DNA of 64,000 nt, taken from Chryseobacterium sp. Leaf404. GTDB taxonomy: Bacteria; Bacteroidota; Bacteroidia; Flavobacteriales; Weeksellaceae. Position numbers and translations under genes: made by a program. This document shows, in pieces, positions 1-8,320 of this stretch. Below the pieces are notes generated by a model. It did not search any database. It was not told the origin of the DNA and worked only from the letters and a program-made list of their open reading frames with translations. The stretch's first letter is position 1. Each line of letters opens with the position of its first letter. The DNA lies in assembly GCF_001424145.1 (NCBI RefSeq), contig NZ_LMQM01000002.1:1-64000 (forward strand), read 5' to 3'.

Positions 1-118
1 TGCCTAAAGAGGACAACTTTTTCTATTTTTCAAAATAATATACATTTTACTGAAATAAAAAATCCGCCTCAAATTTTGTTGTGAGACGGATTCTTTTTAT
101 TTTTAAATCTAAATCTTT

Positions 119-1324
119 CTAAGAAACTCTCTCGATCAAAGCCATGTAAAAACCGTCATAGCCTTCGCTTGGCATTACTTTTTCGTCTTTAATCATTTTG
201 TAGTTAGGGTTATTTTTTACAAATTCTTCCACCTGCAGATTGTTTTCTGAGGGTAAGATCGAACAGGTTGCATACACCATTTTACCGCCCACTTTAAGCA
301 TTTTAGAATAATCCTGAATAATCTGCTGCTGCTCTTTTTTTATTCTGTCGATAAAATCCTGATCGATTTTCCATTTGCTGTCGGGGTTTCTTTTCAAAAC
401 GCCTAAACCTGAGCATGGTGCATCAATCAAAAGTCTGTCTACTTTATCGTGAAGTCTTTTGATGACTTTGGTATCGGTGATCACTCTCGTTTCGATGTTG
501 TGGGCTCCGGCTCTTTTTGCACGGCGTTTCAGCTCGGCCAGTTTCCATTCGAAAATATCCAAAGCGATAATCTGACCTTTGTTTTTCATCAAAGCAGCGA
601 TATGAAGCGTTTTTCCGCCAGCTCCTGCACAGGCATCAACTACTCTCTGGCCTTCTTTTACATCAAGGAAATAACCGATTTTCTGCGAAGAAGCATCCTG
701 AACTTCAAACAAACCTTCTTTGAAAGCCGTAGTTAAAAATACATTTTTCTTCTCCTCAAGCTGCACCGCATCGGGGTAATTTCTGATAGGATGAGCCACC
801 ACATTTTCGTCAGAAAGATCAGAAATCAATTCTCTAGGTGTCGTTCTCAGTGAATTTGCTCTTAAAACAGTTGGTGCTTTTTCGTTTAAAGCCAACATTT
901 CCTTTTCCCATTTTGGTCCTAATTCTCTTTCCAAAGTTTCTACAAGCCATTCCGGAATAGAATGTTCGATGGCTTTGGTAGGAACAGTTCCTTTTTTAAG
1001 TTTTGTAGTGATGTCAGCGATTTTGATGCCTTCAAATTCTTCAAATCTTTTGTAATTGGTTTTGCTCCAAAGCAGATATGCAATGATTAATTTGTAAATG
1101 TTGTTGGGCTTTACCCCTTCGCCCATGTAATATTCAAGTCGTTTTTTCCAGCGGATGATATTATAGAAAATCTCAGAAACAACCGCTCTGTCCTGACTTC
1201 CCCATTGTCTGTGAGATTTCAGAAGTCTTTCTATTACTTTGTCTGCGTATTTGTTTTTCTCGAAAAAAGTTTCCTGCAAAGCATCGTGAATACCGATGGC
1301 GAGGTTTCTGTGAATTAATTCCAT
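119..1324 (-). CDS. RsmB/NOP2-family RNA (cytosine-5) methyltransferase
   Basis: Predicted SAM-dependent enzyme that puts a methyl group on carbon 5 of a cytosine in RNA, most likely rRNA, in the cytoplasm. The 401-residue protein has a NusB-like helical N-terminal part (about 1-140). The Rossmann catalytic domain follows, with the SAM loop DACAGAGGKT at 230-239. Both cysteines typical of the family are present: Cys304 in DAPCSG and Cys354 in YATCS. Family membership is clear; the exact target base cannot be read from sequence. It is a single gene with its own -7 promoter box about 27 nt upstream of the ATG, and a repeat-filled gap separates it from the next gene. Nothing appears broken. Confidence 0.9.
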   Translation of the reverse strand: MELIHRNLAIGIHDALQETFFEKNKYADKVIERLLKSHRQWGSQDRAVVSEIFYNIIRWKKRLEYYMGEGVKPNNIYKLIIAYLLWSKTNYKRFEEFEGIKIADITTKLKKGTVPTKAIEHSIPEWLVETLERELGPKWEKEMLALNEKAPTVLRANSLRTTPRELISDLSDENVVAHPIRNYPDAVQLEEKKNVFLTTAFKEGLFEVQDASSQKIGYFLDVKEGQRVVDACAGAGGKTLHIAALMKNKGQIIALDIFEWKLAELKRRAKRAGAHNIETRVITDTKVIKRLHDKVDRLLIDAPCSGLGVLKRNPDSKWKIDQDFIDRIKKEQQQIIQDYSKMLKVGGKMVYATCSILPSENNLQVEEFVKNNPNYKMIKDEKVMPSEGYDGFYMALIERVS

Positions 1325-1350
1325 AAATTGCTGTCAGCTGTTTGAATCTG

Positions 1351-1358
1351 CAAAAATA
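1351..1358 (-). promoter_or_regulatory. -7 box of the RNA methyltransferase gene
   Basis: Reads TATTTTTG on the minus strand, an exact match to the Bacteroidota consensus TAnnTTTG, 26 nt upstream of the ATG at 1324. One such match is expected by chance about every 1-2 kb per strand, so position is the main support. Confidence 0.6.
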
Positions 1359-1366
1359 CGATTTTT

Positions 1367-1456
1367 AAATTTGAGATTTGAAGTTTGGGATTTGAGATTG
1401 AAAATTTAATATTTAAGGTTCAAAATTCAGGATTCAATGTTTGAAATTCAATGTTT
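1367..1456. repeat. AT-rich phrase repeat (ATTTGAGATTTGAAG type)
   Basis: Degenerate tandem-like wording built from short phrases such as ATTTGAG, GATTTGA, TTCAAAATTC and ATTCAATGTTTG. A similar block on the opposite strand lies before purE (47762-47850). Together with the GCTCC hairpins at 1533-1594 it fills the 365-nt gap 1325-1689. I see no gene there; an ORF across it on the minus strand has no protein-like features. Confidence 0.6.
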
Positions 1457-1532
1457 TTATTTAATTCTTTTTTACGACTGTTTAATTCAGATATCCTTAT
1501 CATAAGATTAAATTTATCGCATTCTGAATAAT

Positions 1533-1594
1533 GCTCCATCGGAGCAAAACCTTTGTAGTAGAATTGCAGAATTCTCAAAAAGCTCCGTAGGAGC
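1533..1594. repeat. Paired GCTCC/GGAGC mini-hairpins
   Basis: Two short hairpins with 5-bp stems, GCTCC-ATC-GGAGC (1533-1545) and GCTCC-GTA-GGAGC (1582-1594), are separated by 36 nt including CCTTTGTAG. From memory, this looks like a dispersed intergenic repeat seen in many Bacteroidota genomes. There is no T-run, so it is not a standard terminator. Confidence 0.6.
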
Positions 1595-1666
1595 GACACC
1601 TCTATAACTCCCAACTCCCGTCTCCCAACTTCCATCTTCCCCCTTCCATCTTCCAACCCAAAACCC

Positions 1667-1674
1667 TACCTTTG
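1667..1674 (+). promoter_or_regulatory. -7 box of the zinc-ribbon gene
   Basis: TACCTTTG, an exact TAnnTTTG match, ends 15 nt before the ATG at 1690. This rules out the upstream in-frame TTG at 1672, which lies inside the box. Confidence 0.65.
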
Positions 1675-1689
1675 CAAAAATTTAAAAAA

Positions 1690-2022
1690 ATGAGCGACGC
1701 AGTGATTTGCCCGAAATGCCAGTCTGAATTTACTTATGCACAGGATGATCTGATGGTTTGTTCGCAATGTTTCAACGAGTGGAATCCTTCGGAAACGGAT
1801 GATTCAGATAAAATTCTTGATGCCAACGGAAATGAACTGAAAGATGGCGATTCTGTAGTCGTGGTAAAAGATTTACCTGTAAAAGGTGCCCCGAAGCCTG
1901 TAAAAGCGGGAACAAAAGTTAAAAATATCCGTTTGAGACCAGACAGTGATCACAATATCGACTGTAAAATTGATGGATTTGGCTCAATGGCTCTGAAATC
2001 AGAGTTTGTGAAGAAAGCATAA
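1690..2022 (+). CDS. PhnA/YjdM-like zinc-ribbon protein
   Basis: A 110-residue protein of the PhnA (YjdM) family: an N-terminal zinc ribbon followed by a small beta-barrel domain. Zinc-binding pairs are CPKC (Cys7, Cys10) and CSQC (Cys24, Cys27). The segment [13 protein letters not shown] begins the C-terminal domain. Despite the old name, the family is not a proven phosphonate hydrolase, and its role is unsettled. The start is the ATG at 1690 because a -7 box occupies the sequence just upstream. A small membrane-protein gene begins 13 nt after the stop and may be co-transcribed. Confidence 0.85.
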   Translation: MSDAVICPKCQSEFTYAQDDLMVCSQCFNEWNPSETDDSDKILDANGNELKDGDSVVVVKDLPVKGAPKPVKAGTKVKNIRLRPDSDHNIDCKIDGFGSMALKSEFVKKA

Positions 2023-2035
2023 ACATATTGGATGA

Positions 2036-2356
2036 ATGATTACAGGAAAACTTTTTTCAGATAAAGTTTATATCAGCAATATTCTCAGAAATATGCTGGC
2101 TTCTGGAATTGGCTTCTTAACTGTATGGATACTGTATATGTTTTCTGAAGATTACTTTACGGAAGAAAATATTATTATATCGGGTTTTCTGATTTTTATG
2201 ATTTTTGCAGGTTTGTTTTTTTATTCTTCAACTGTAGAAAACGTTCTATATATTTTGCTGAAAAAGAAACGTATTGTGCCATTTGTAGTCACTCATTTTT
2301 CGCTTATTGCAATTGTGCTTTTTGCTCAGATTTATTTCGGCGCAGGGGGGCTTTAG
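2036..2356 (+). CDS. Small membrane protein, possibly frameshifted in a G6 run
   Basis: I do not recognise a family. The 106 residues contain three hydrophobic segments (about 20-36, 45-65 and 83-100), so this is an inner-membrane protein. The frame ends right after a run of six G (2345-2350). One extra G would keep the frame open to a TAA at 2428-2430. It would add about 25 residues, beginning ALETTIVLLVFVLF and ending QKRKN, which looks like a fourth membrane helix with a positive tail. The gene as given may therefore be truncated by a sequencing error, a real slippage allele, or programmed frameshifting. It follows the zinc-ribbon gene by 13 nt. Confidence 0.6.
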   Translation: MITGKLFSDKVYISNILRNMLASGIGFLTVWILYMFSEDYFTEENIIISGFLIFMIFAGLFFYSSTVENVLYILLKKKRIVPFVVTHFSLIAIVLFAQIYFGAGGL

Positions 2357-2528
2357 AGACAACTATTGTTTTACTGGTTTTTGTCTTATTCCAAACTACG
2401 GGATTTATCTGTCAAAAAAGAAAAAATTAAATTAAAAAACAGGAAAAAATACCCCAGTGTAATTTTTCAAAAACTCAATTGCTGATTTTACTCCGGAAAT
2501 CTGAAAGAAACGCAGGTAGGAATTTTCT

Positions 2529-3464
2529 TTATTTAAAATTAAAATAAACAGTTCCTGCCAGCTTATTGTCTGAATAAACAACAATTTCCTTATTTTTTGC
2601 AACCACTTTATTCCAGTAAAAACTTCCCGCAAAGCGGCTTTCAATTACTTCAGCCTCAAATCCATTTTCTGAAATTTTTACAGATCCCGGATAAACGGAA
2701 AATCTTTGAAGCTGAAAATCTCTTCTTTCAGTTTCATTAAAAATATTTACTTCGCCGAAAAGTTTTGCAACATATTCATTATAAGGATTGTCGAAAATTT
2801 CCTCCGGACTGTCATTCTGAATCAGTCTGCCTTTCTGCAAAACCACCATCTGATCGAGCCATGGCAAGACATCCTGAATTTCGTGGGTGGAAATAATCAG
2901 AGAAATATTGTTTTGTTTTACATATTTAAAAAGCCTTTCTCTCAACTCAATTTTCCTCGAAAAATCAAGATTGGAAAAGGGTTCATCCAGAACCAGAAGT
3001 TTTGGCAAAACCGAAAGTGCTCTTGCGATGGCCACTCTTTGCTGCTGTCCGCCACTCAAATTTTTAGGTAAGATATTTGCAAATTCTGTCAGTCCGACTA
3101 CTTCTAAAAGTTCATTTACCGTTTCTTTCTTTTTTGCAAGATTGATATTTGAAAGAAACTTTCCCACATTTTCAGCCACCGTTGCATAAGGCATCAGATC
3201 GAAATTTTGAGCCACATATTTCATTTCCGGTTCGCCGGGAACGAGGTTGGCTTTCGGCCCGAAAGTTTTTTTACCGTCAAAAATAATTTCGCCACTTTCC
3301 CAGTTCAGAAGGCCATAAATCAGGCTCAGAAGTGTAGATTTTCCGCAGCCGCTCTCGCCTGCAAGCGCAATAATTTTTCCGGCATCGAATTTCAGATTGA
3401 GATTCTGAAAAAGCGGCCGGTCTTCAGAATATGAAAAATAGAGGTTGTTTATTTCCAAAAGCAT
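2529..3464 (-). CDS. ABC transporter ATP-binding protein
   Basis: ATPase subunit of an ABC transporter, acting on the cytoplasmic face of the inner membrane. Motifs appear in the expected order: Walker A GESGCGKST (36-44), Q-loop Gln86, signature LSGGQ (136-140), Walker B LLVLDEP (156-162) and H-loop His194. Residues about 230-311 form an extra C-terminal domain as in importer ATPases of the PotA/FbpC type. No permease or binding protein is adjacent, so the substrate is unknown. The -7 box ends only 4 nt before the ATG, so the mRNA is probably leaderless. Confidence 0.88.
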   Translation of the reverse strand: MLLEINNLYFSYSEDRPLFQNLNLKFDAGKIIALAGESGCGKSTLLSLIYGLLNWESGEIIFDGKKTFGPKANLVPGEPEMKYVAQNFDLMPYATVAENVGKFLSNINLAKKKETVNELLEVVGLTEFANILPKNLSGGQQQRVAIARALSVLPKLLVLDEPFSNLDFSRKIELRERLFKYVKQNNISLIISTHEIQDVLPWLDQMVVLQKGRLIQNDSPEEIFDNPYNEYVAKLFGEVNIFNETERRDFQLQRFSVYPGSVKISENGFEAEVIESRFAGSFYWNKVVAKNKEIVVYSDNKLAGTVYFNFK

Positions 3465-3468
3465 AACA

Positions 3469-3476
3469 CAAATGTA
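3469..3476 (-). promoter_or_regulatory. -7 box of the ABC ATPase gene (leaderless)
   Basis: Reads TACATTTG on the minus strand. Its last base is 4 nt from the ATG at 3464, which places transcription start at or next to the start codon. Confidence 0.6.
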
Positions 3477-3507
3477 AGGTTTTTGCCAAAAAACTGTGTT
3501 TTTTTAG

Positions 3508-3515
3508 TAGTTTTG
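3508..3515 (+). promoter_or_regulatory. -7 box of the YceI-family gene
   Basis: TAGTTTTG, an exact consensus match, about 100 nt upstream of the ATG at 3615. This implies a rather long AT-rich 5' leader. Confidence 0.5.
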
Positions 3516-3614
3516 CATAGTAATTTTTACATCCTGGGAATTTTTTGATATTTAATTTTATAATTTAATATCGGCGTTTATCTTCAACCGTAACATTTTT
3601 AAATATATAAATTG

Positions 3615-4271
3615 ATGAGAAAACTACTTTTACATTATACAGCGTCTTTAATGCTTGCAGCAGTGGCGGTTTCCTGCGGTAAAGAAAAACCACTTAACAG
3701 TGAGTCTAATGAAGTGGTGACCACAAAAGATGGTTCAAAATTCGTTCTGGATACGCTGAACAGCAGAATAGAGTGGAAGGGTTATAAGATTTTTAAATCT
3801 GAAAATACAAGTCATTTCGGGAATATCAAATTTGAAAGTGGTGACGTAACCATCAAAGACGGAAAATTAGAAAGCGGAAAATTTGTTGCCAATATGTCTT
3901 CTCTAAGTTCTGAAGATCTCAAGGATAAAAAAGAAGATCAGCAGAAACTGAACGGTCATCTGAAGAGTGCAGATTTTTTTGAAGTTGAAAAATTTCCCAC
4001 GGCATCTTATGAAATTACAAAGGTGACGCCTGCAGCAGAGGGTGATTACAACACTTTATTAGACGGAAATCTTGTAATTAAAGGGATTTCTAAGCCCGTG
4101 CAGTTTAAAGCAAACGTTTCTGTGAACGGAACTGAAGTAAGCATCGCTACAGAGCCTAAAGATATTATGAGAGAAGAATTTGGGGTGAAATTTCAGTCGC
4201 CGGCAGCCAATGGTGTTATTAAAAATGAAGTTACGCTGCAGATAATGGTGAAAGGCATGGAACAGAAATAA
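3615..4271 (+). CDS. YceI-family lipoprotein
   Basis: A predicted periplasm-facing lipoprotein with a YceI-type lipocalin-like barrel; the family often binds isoprenoid or other amphiphilic molecules. The N-terminus has a lipoprotein signal ending in AVSC. The YceI body runs from about residue 45 to the end (SRIEWKGYK, KSADFFEVEKFPTASYEI, LVIKGISKPVQF). At 218 residues it is normal size including the lipid anchor. I chose the ATG at 3615 over the TTG just before it. It is a single gene between the ABC ATPase (divergent) and pheS; no function-specific context is visible. Confidence 0.88.
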   Translation: MRKLLLHYTASLMLAAVAVSCGKEKPLNSESNEVVTTKDGSKFVLDTLNSRIEWKGYKIFKSENTSHFGNIKFESGDVTIKDGKLESGKFVANMSSLSSEDLKDKKEDQQKLNGHLKSADFFEVEKFPTASYEITKVTPAAEGDYNTLLDGNLVIKGISKPVQFKANVSVNGTEVSIATEPKDIMREEFGVKFQSPAANGVIKNEVTLQIMVKGMEQK

Positions 4272-4361
4272 TGTTTTACCGTTACAAAATATACAATAAT
4301 CTGTTTCTTAAGAAGCAGATTATTTTTATGTTAATTACAAAACTTTTTAAACTGAAAACCG

Positions 4362-4369
4362 TATTTTTG
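4362..4369 (+). promoter_or_regulatory. -7 box of pheS
   Basis: TATTTTTG, an exact match, ends 28 nt before the pheS ATG at 4398. Confidence 0.65.
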
Positions 4370-4397
4370 CAGAAACATTTTTTGAAAGGGTAATATA

Positions 4398-5408
4398 ATG
4401 ATAGAAAAGATAGAAGAGCTTTTGGCGGAAGTAAACGGTTTCAAATCGACATCTAAGGAGGAGATCGAAAACTTCCGTATCAGATACAGTGGGAAAAAAG
4501 GGATTTTAAATGATTTTTTTGAAAAATTCAAAGAAGTTCCCAATGATCAGAAAAAAGAATTCGGACAGAAGATTAATACTCTTAAAAATGCAGTTGCTGT
4601 AAAGCTGGAACACCTTAAAAATGCTTCTGCTTCATCTCTTATTCTTGAGAAAGATGATTTAACCAAGCCTGCCTTTCCGCAGGACCTGGGATCCAGACAT
4701 CCTATCAATATTGTGAAACACAGGATTATTGAAATCTTCAAATCAATTGGTTTTGCCGTGGCAGACGGTCCTGAAATTGAAGACGACTGGCATAATTTTA
4801 CAGCACTTAATCTTCCGGAATACCATCCGGCAAGAGATATGCAGGATACTTTCTTCATTGAGCAGAATCCTGATATTTTACTAAGAACGCACACTTCATC
4901 TGTTCAGATCAGATATATGGAAGAAAACCAGCCGCCGATAAGAATTCTTTCTCCGGGAAGAGTTTTCAGAAATGAAGCGGTTTCTTCTCGCTCACACTGT
5001 ATTTTCCATCAGATTGAAGGTTTGTACATTGACGAAAATGTAAGTTTCGCAGATTTAAAACAGACAATTCAATTCTTTACAACAGAACTTTTCGGGAAAT
5101 CTAAAATCAGATTGAGACCTTCTTACTTTCCTTTCACTGAACCAAGTGCTGAAATTGATGTGTACTGGGGTTTAAATTCTGAAACAGATTACAGAATTAC
5201 GAAAGGTACCGGATGGCTCGAAATCATGGGCTGTGGAATGGTGGATCCGGCGGTTCTGAAGAACGTAAACATCGACTCTGAGAAATATTCCGGTTATGCA
5301 TTCGGGATGGGAATTGAAAGAATCGTAATGCTTCTTTATCAAATGAGCGATATCAGAATGTTCTTCGAAAATGATATCAGAACTCTGGAGCAGTTTAAGA
5401 CTTTATAA
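4398..5408 (+). CDS. pheS: Phenylalanine--tRNA ligase alpha subunit
   Basis: Catalytic alpha subunit of the heterotetrameric phenylalanyl-tRNA synthetase, which charges tRNA-Phe in the cytoplasm. The 336 residues match the family length. An N-terminal coiled-coil arm (about 1-90) precedes the class II core. Recognisable pieces are GSRHPIN, FHQIEGL in motif 2 (with RVFRNEA before it), the Phe-pocket stretch [13 protein letters not shown], and motif 3 [14 protein letters not shown]. The beta subunit gene pheT is not next to it, so the two subunits are encoded apart. It has its own promoter and a strong terminator. Confidence 0.97.
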   Translation: MIEKIEELLAEVNGFKSTSKEEIENFRIRYSGKKGILNDFFEKFKEVPNDQKKEFGQKINTLKNAVAVKLEHLKNASASSLILEKDDLTKPAFPQDLGSRHPINIVKHRIIEIFKSIGFAVADGPEIEDDWHNFTALNLPEYHPARDMQDTFFIEQNPDILLRTHTSSVQIRYMEENQPPIRILSPGRVFRNEAVSSRSHCIFHQIEGLYIDENVSFADLKQTIQFFTTELFGKSKIRLRPSYFPFTEPSAEIDVYWGLNSETDYRITKGTGWLEIMGCGMVDPAVLKNVNIDSEKYSGYAFGMGIERIVMLLYQMSDIRMFFENDIRTLEQFKTL

Positions 5409-5428
5409 TTTTAACATAAATATTTTTC

Positions 5429-5458
5429 AATCCTGTGATTTATCACGGGATTTTTTTT
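5429..5458 (+). terminator. Intrinsic terminator after pheS
   Basis: A 10-bp stem (AATCCTGTGA with TCACGGGATT, one G-U pair) has a 4-nt loop and is followed by T8. Confidence 0.85.
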
Positions 5459-5567
5459 GTAAATTACTTCTGTGAAAATGTAAACCGAAGAAATACTGTT
5501 CTATTAAAGAAATAGAATAAAATTCGCTTATTTAGGTCAAACCATAGTGAGGTTTTATAAATAAGTG

Positions 5568-5575
5568 TAAATTTG
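5568..5575 (+). promoter_or_regulatory. -7 box of the histidine kinase operon
   Basis: TAAATTTG, an exact consensus match, 59 nt before the kinase ATG at 5635. Confidence 0.55.
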
Positions 5576-5634
5576 CGGTCTTTTATTCTGTTTACACCAA
5601 AAAAAACACTAAACTAAACTCTAACAGACTGAGT

Positions 5635-7383
5635 ATGAAAAATGATTCTGTTATTTCAGAACCTTATGGTTTTCGATACCGAAAGCTTGTACATTATTCT
5701 CTTATTTTTTGTATTCTTATTATCCAGTTGATTATTGCTGCATTCTTTTATAATGAATTTGTAAAGGATAAGAAACTTTCTTTTTTTCAAAAGCAGCTTG
5801 ATGAGATTCATGCTTTAGAAAATCTTACAGATCAGTCCAGAAAAGAAATCTTTAATGCACAAGGATTTCTGCAGAAATTTATGGTGACAAGAGATGAAAG
5901 TTTTCTGCATTCTTATTTTGCATCATTGAAATCTCTGGACGATAATCTTGCCAATATTAACCGGTATGAAAGTAAATTTCCGAAAATAAAAGAGTTGATT
6001 TCTGCTCCGAAAGCCAGCATTTCCACAGAAAAAGATTTAAAAAAGATGATCGATTCTACCCAAAAGTACACATCTGCGGTAGCAAGAAAAGCGCTTGACG
6101 AGCTGCCGGCGCTTCAAAAATATAATCTGAATTATGATTTTGATAAATTTAATGTAGTTCTGGATACCAAAGTTTACAGAGATACGATTAAGAAAAAAGG
6201 GCTGTTTGGAAGGCTCGGTGAAGCTATTTCAAACAAAGGACAACGAGAGAAAGACAGTGTGGTAATCACTGTAAAAGAAGGAGTGATGCCAAGTGCCCAA
6301 AGTATAAAAGCTGATTTTGACCGCATTATCAAACAGGTAAATAATCATTACACCGTAGAGAATAACAAAATTAAAATCAGAGTAAAAGACAATCAGGCAG
6401 GAACCGAAAGTTTTTATGGGGTTTTTAATAATCTTTTTCTGTACAGCAACGGATTGATGAACGTGTATGAAGCTGCTGTAAAATCTTCAAAATCTGATCT
6501 TGAAAAAGAATACGAAGCTCAGAAATCCAAAAACAATGAAATCAGAAAATACCTGATTTTTGGCTCCATGATTCTAATGTTTATTGTATCAGTTTTAATT
6601 ATGATTCTCACGAGAATTGCATTTGTTTATGAAAGAAAACTCAACAAAGCTAATCTTCAGATTACTGAAAATCTCAACTTCAGAAACAGAATTTTAGGAA
6701 TGTTGAGCCATGAGCTCCGTTCACCATTAAAAATAATGGATATTTTCATCAAAAGAATTAAGAAGAAAACTACCGATGAAAGCATTCAGGAATATCTGAA
6801 ATCGATCAGTTTTACCAATAATACTCTGTTGATACAGGCCAATCAGATTTTAGATTATACAAAAAACCAACAGGCAGAAAATAAATTGATTTCCGTAGAG
6901 TTTAATTTAAAAAATGAGATTGATTCTATCTTAAACTCTGTGCAGCCATATATTGAAACCCGCGACAACCGTTTTGTTGTAGAGCAGGATATTGACAGGC
7001 AGATAAACGTTTTCTCGGACTGTAATAAAATCAATCAGATTTTCATGAATATTTTGGGGAATGCCAATAAGTTCACAGAAAATGGCGAGATTAAAGTGGT
7101 AACCAGGGCGGTAACGAAGGATGAAAATACGGTTACGTTAAAAACAATAATCACAGATACCGGCGTAGGAATTTCATCAGGTGATCTCGAAAAGATCTTT
7201 GAGCCTTATTACCAGGGGGTAATATCAGATAAAGTTGAAAATCTGGGCGCCGGTCTTGGCTTAAGCCTCTGCAGAGAGCTTGCACAGCTGTATTCTGGCG
7301 ATATTAAAGTGGAAAGTGAAAAGAACGTGGGAACCAGAGTGGAATTCACTTTAAATTTAGAACTGAAAAATGACAGAACGTAA
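5635..7383 (+). CDS. Membrane sensor histidine kinase
   Basis: Two-component sensor of the inner membrane (582 residues). TM1 lies at about 20-40. A roughly 265-residue, mostly helical periplasmic domain of unrecognised type follows, then TM2 at about 304-328. The dimerisation helix carries the phospho-accepting His359 in LSHELRSP. The ATPase domain shows the N-box (NILGNANKF), G1 (DTGVGIS) and G2 (GAGLGLSL). The signal sensed is unknown. The last 14 nt overlap the response regulator gene, so the two are translationally coupled and surely partners. Confidence 0.93.
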   Translation: MKNDSVISEPYGFRYRKLVHYSLIFCILIIQLIIAAFFYNEFVKDKKLSFFQKQLDEIHALENLTDQSRKEIFNAQGFLQKFMVTRDESFLHSYFASLKSLDDNLANINRYESKFPKIKELISAPKASISTEKDLKKMIDSTQKYTSAVARKALDELPALQKYNLNYDFDKFNVVLDTKVYRDTIKKKGLFGRLGEAISNKGQREKDSVVITVKEGVMPSAQSIKADFDRIIKQVNNHYTVENNKIKIRVKDNQAGTESFYGVFNNLFLYSNGLMNVYEAAVKSSKSDLEKEYEAQKSKNNEIRKYLIFGSMILMFIVSVLIMILTRIAFVYERKLNKANLQITENLNFRNRILGMLSHELRSPLKIMDIFIKRIKKKTTDESIQEYLKSISFTNNTLLIQANQILDYTKNQQAENKLISVEFNLKNEIDSILNSVQPYIETRDNRFVVEQDIDRQINVFSDCNKINQIFMNILGNANKFTENGEIKVVTRAVTKDENTVTLKTIITDTGVGISSGDLEKIFEPYYQGVISDKVENLGAGLGLSLCRELAQLYSGDIKVESEKNVGTRVEFTLNLELKNDRT

Positions 7384-8005
7384 AAATATAACTTTTCTTT
7401 TGGCAGACGATCACAGTCTGATAAGGCAGGGAGTTGAAATTCTTATTGATGATTTGGGATTTGAAGGCGATGTTTTTCACGCATCAACATTACAGAAGGT
7501 TTTGGCTCGCCTGGACGAAAATAAAATTGAAATGCTTATCATAGATGCAGCTTTTCCTGATGGCAACAGTCTGGATATTATCCCGGAAATAAGATCTGCA
7601 AACCCAGACCTGAAAATCCTGATTTTTTCAGGTCTCGAAGAGAGCGATTATGCTTTACGGTTTCTGAATGCCGGAGCCAATGGTTTTCTTACCAAGGTAA
7701 GCGAGGAAGAGGAAATTAAGAATGCGGTCATTAAAATGGTGACAGAGGGGAGGTATATCTCATCTGTTACCCAGGGTTTGCTTTTGAGTTCTCTCCAGAA
7801 AAACAATACTCAAAGTCCGCTTGAAAAACTCACAAAAAGAGAGCTTGAAGTGGTGGAAATGTACGCAGACGGAATGGGAAATCTTGAAATCGCTAACGCA
7901 CTAGGCTTAAAGCAAAACAGTGTAAGTACAATGAAGAAAAGAGTTTTTGAAAAGCTGGGTATATACAGTTTGGTAGAGCTCGCTTCGCTTCTGAAAAAAT
8001 ACTGA
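7370..8005 (+). CDS. LuxR/NarL-type response regulator
   Basis: DNA-binding response regulator (211 residues) partnered with the kinase it overlaps. The receiver domain (1-125) has the acidic pair Asp13/Asp14, phospho-acceptor Asp59 in LIIDAAFP, switch Ser87 and Lys109. The LuxR-type helix-turn-helix spans about 153-208 (LTKRELEVVEMYADG to LGIYSLVELASLL). It should act as a phosphorylation-controlled transcription factor. Two 12-bp direct repeats and a probable small-RNA promoter lie in the gene-free region just downstream and are natural candidate targets. No terminator is evident right after the stop. Confidence 0.93.
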   Translation: MTERKNITFLLADDHSLIRQGVEILIDDLGFEGDVFHASTLQKVLARLDENKIEMLIIDAAFPDGNSLDIIPEIRSANPDLKILIFSGLEESDYALRFLNAGANGFLTKVSEEEEIKNAVIKMVTEGRYISSVTQGLLLSSLQKNNTQSPLEKLTKRELEVVEMYADGMGNLEIANALGLKQNSVSTMKKRVFEKLGIYSLVELASLLKKY

Positions 8006-8234
8006 TATTTATTCACATGGTTTTGATTTTTCTTTTTTGTCTTATTATAAAATGTGATTTTCTTATCATTATTTTCTGCTGAATAATTATAATAGTTTTT
8101 ATGATAATCTTTTCTGCTTAGATTCTTTACTGATAATACTTTGGCTGTAGGCAAACTGAAATACAGTATCTTTGTTTCAATTTCCGTTTTTCAAACACCT
8201 TATCATAAAAAGACCGTAGAAATATGGAGCATTT

Positions 8235-8275
8235 TGTAGACAAATATCTACAAACATTGCGATAAATATCTACAA
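8235..8275. promoter_or_regulatory. Direct 12-bp repeats, candidate regulator binding sites
   Basis: AAATATCTACAA occurs exactly twice, at 8242-8253 and 8264-8275. The period is 22 bp, about two helical turns, which puts both on one face of the DNA. The first copy is also half of an inverted repeat, TGTAGA (8235-8240) with TCTACA (8247-8252). They sit 31-65 bp upstream of the -7 box at 8307, a normal activator position, and about 240 bp after a LuxR-type regulator gene. Binding is inferred. Confidence 0.45.
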
Positions 8276-8306
8276 GTTTTTTTTAATTAGTACTCTCTTC
8301 TCACCC

Positions 8307-8314
8307 TATCTTTG
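8307..8314 (+). promoter_or_regulatory. -7 box of the putative small RNA
   Basis: TATCTTTG, an exact consensus match, followed about 225 nt later by a strong terminator with no ORF between. Another match (TATCTTTG, 8167-8174) occurs upstream, so the start point is uncertain. Confidence 0.5.
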
Positions 8315-8320
8315 TCATAA

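Noticed and set aside
1420..1656. 78-codon minus-strand frame between the methyltransferase and zinc-ribbon genes
   Set aside because: It runs through phrase repeats and GCTCC hairpins and has no protein-like composition, motif or promoter.
7810..8154. 114-codon minus-strand frame over the end of the response regulator
   Set aside because: It is antisense to a conserved helix-turn-helix domain and rich in Ser/Phe/Lys as expected of a shadow frame.
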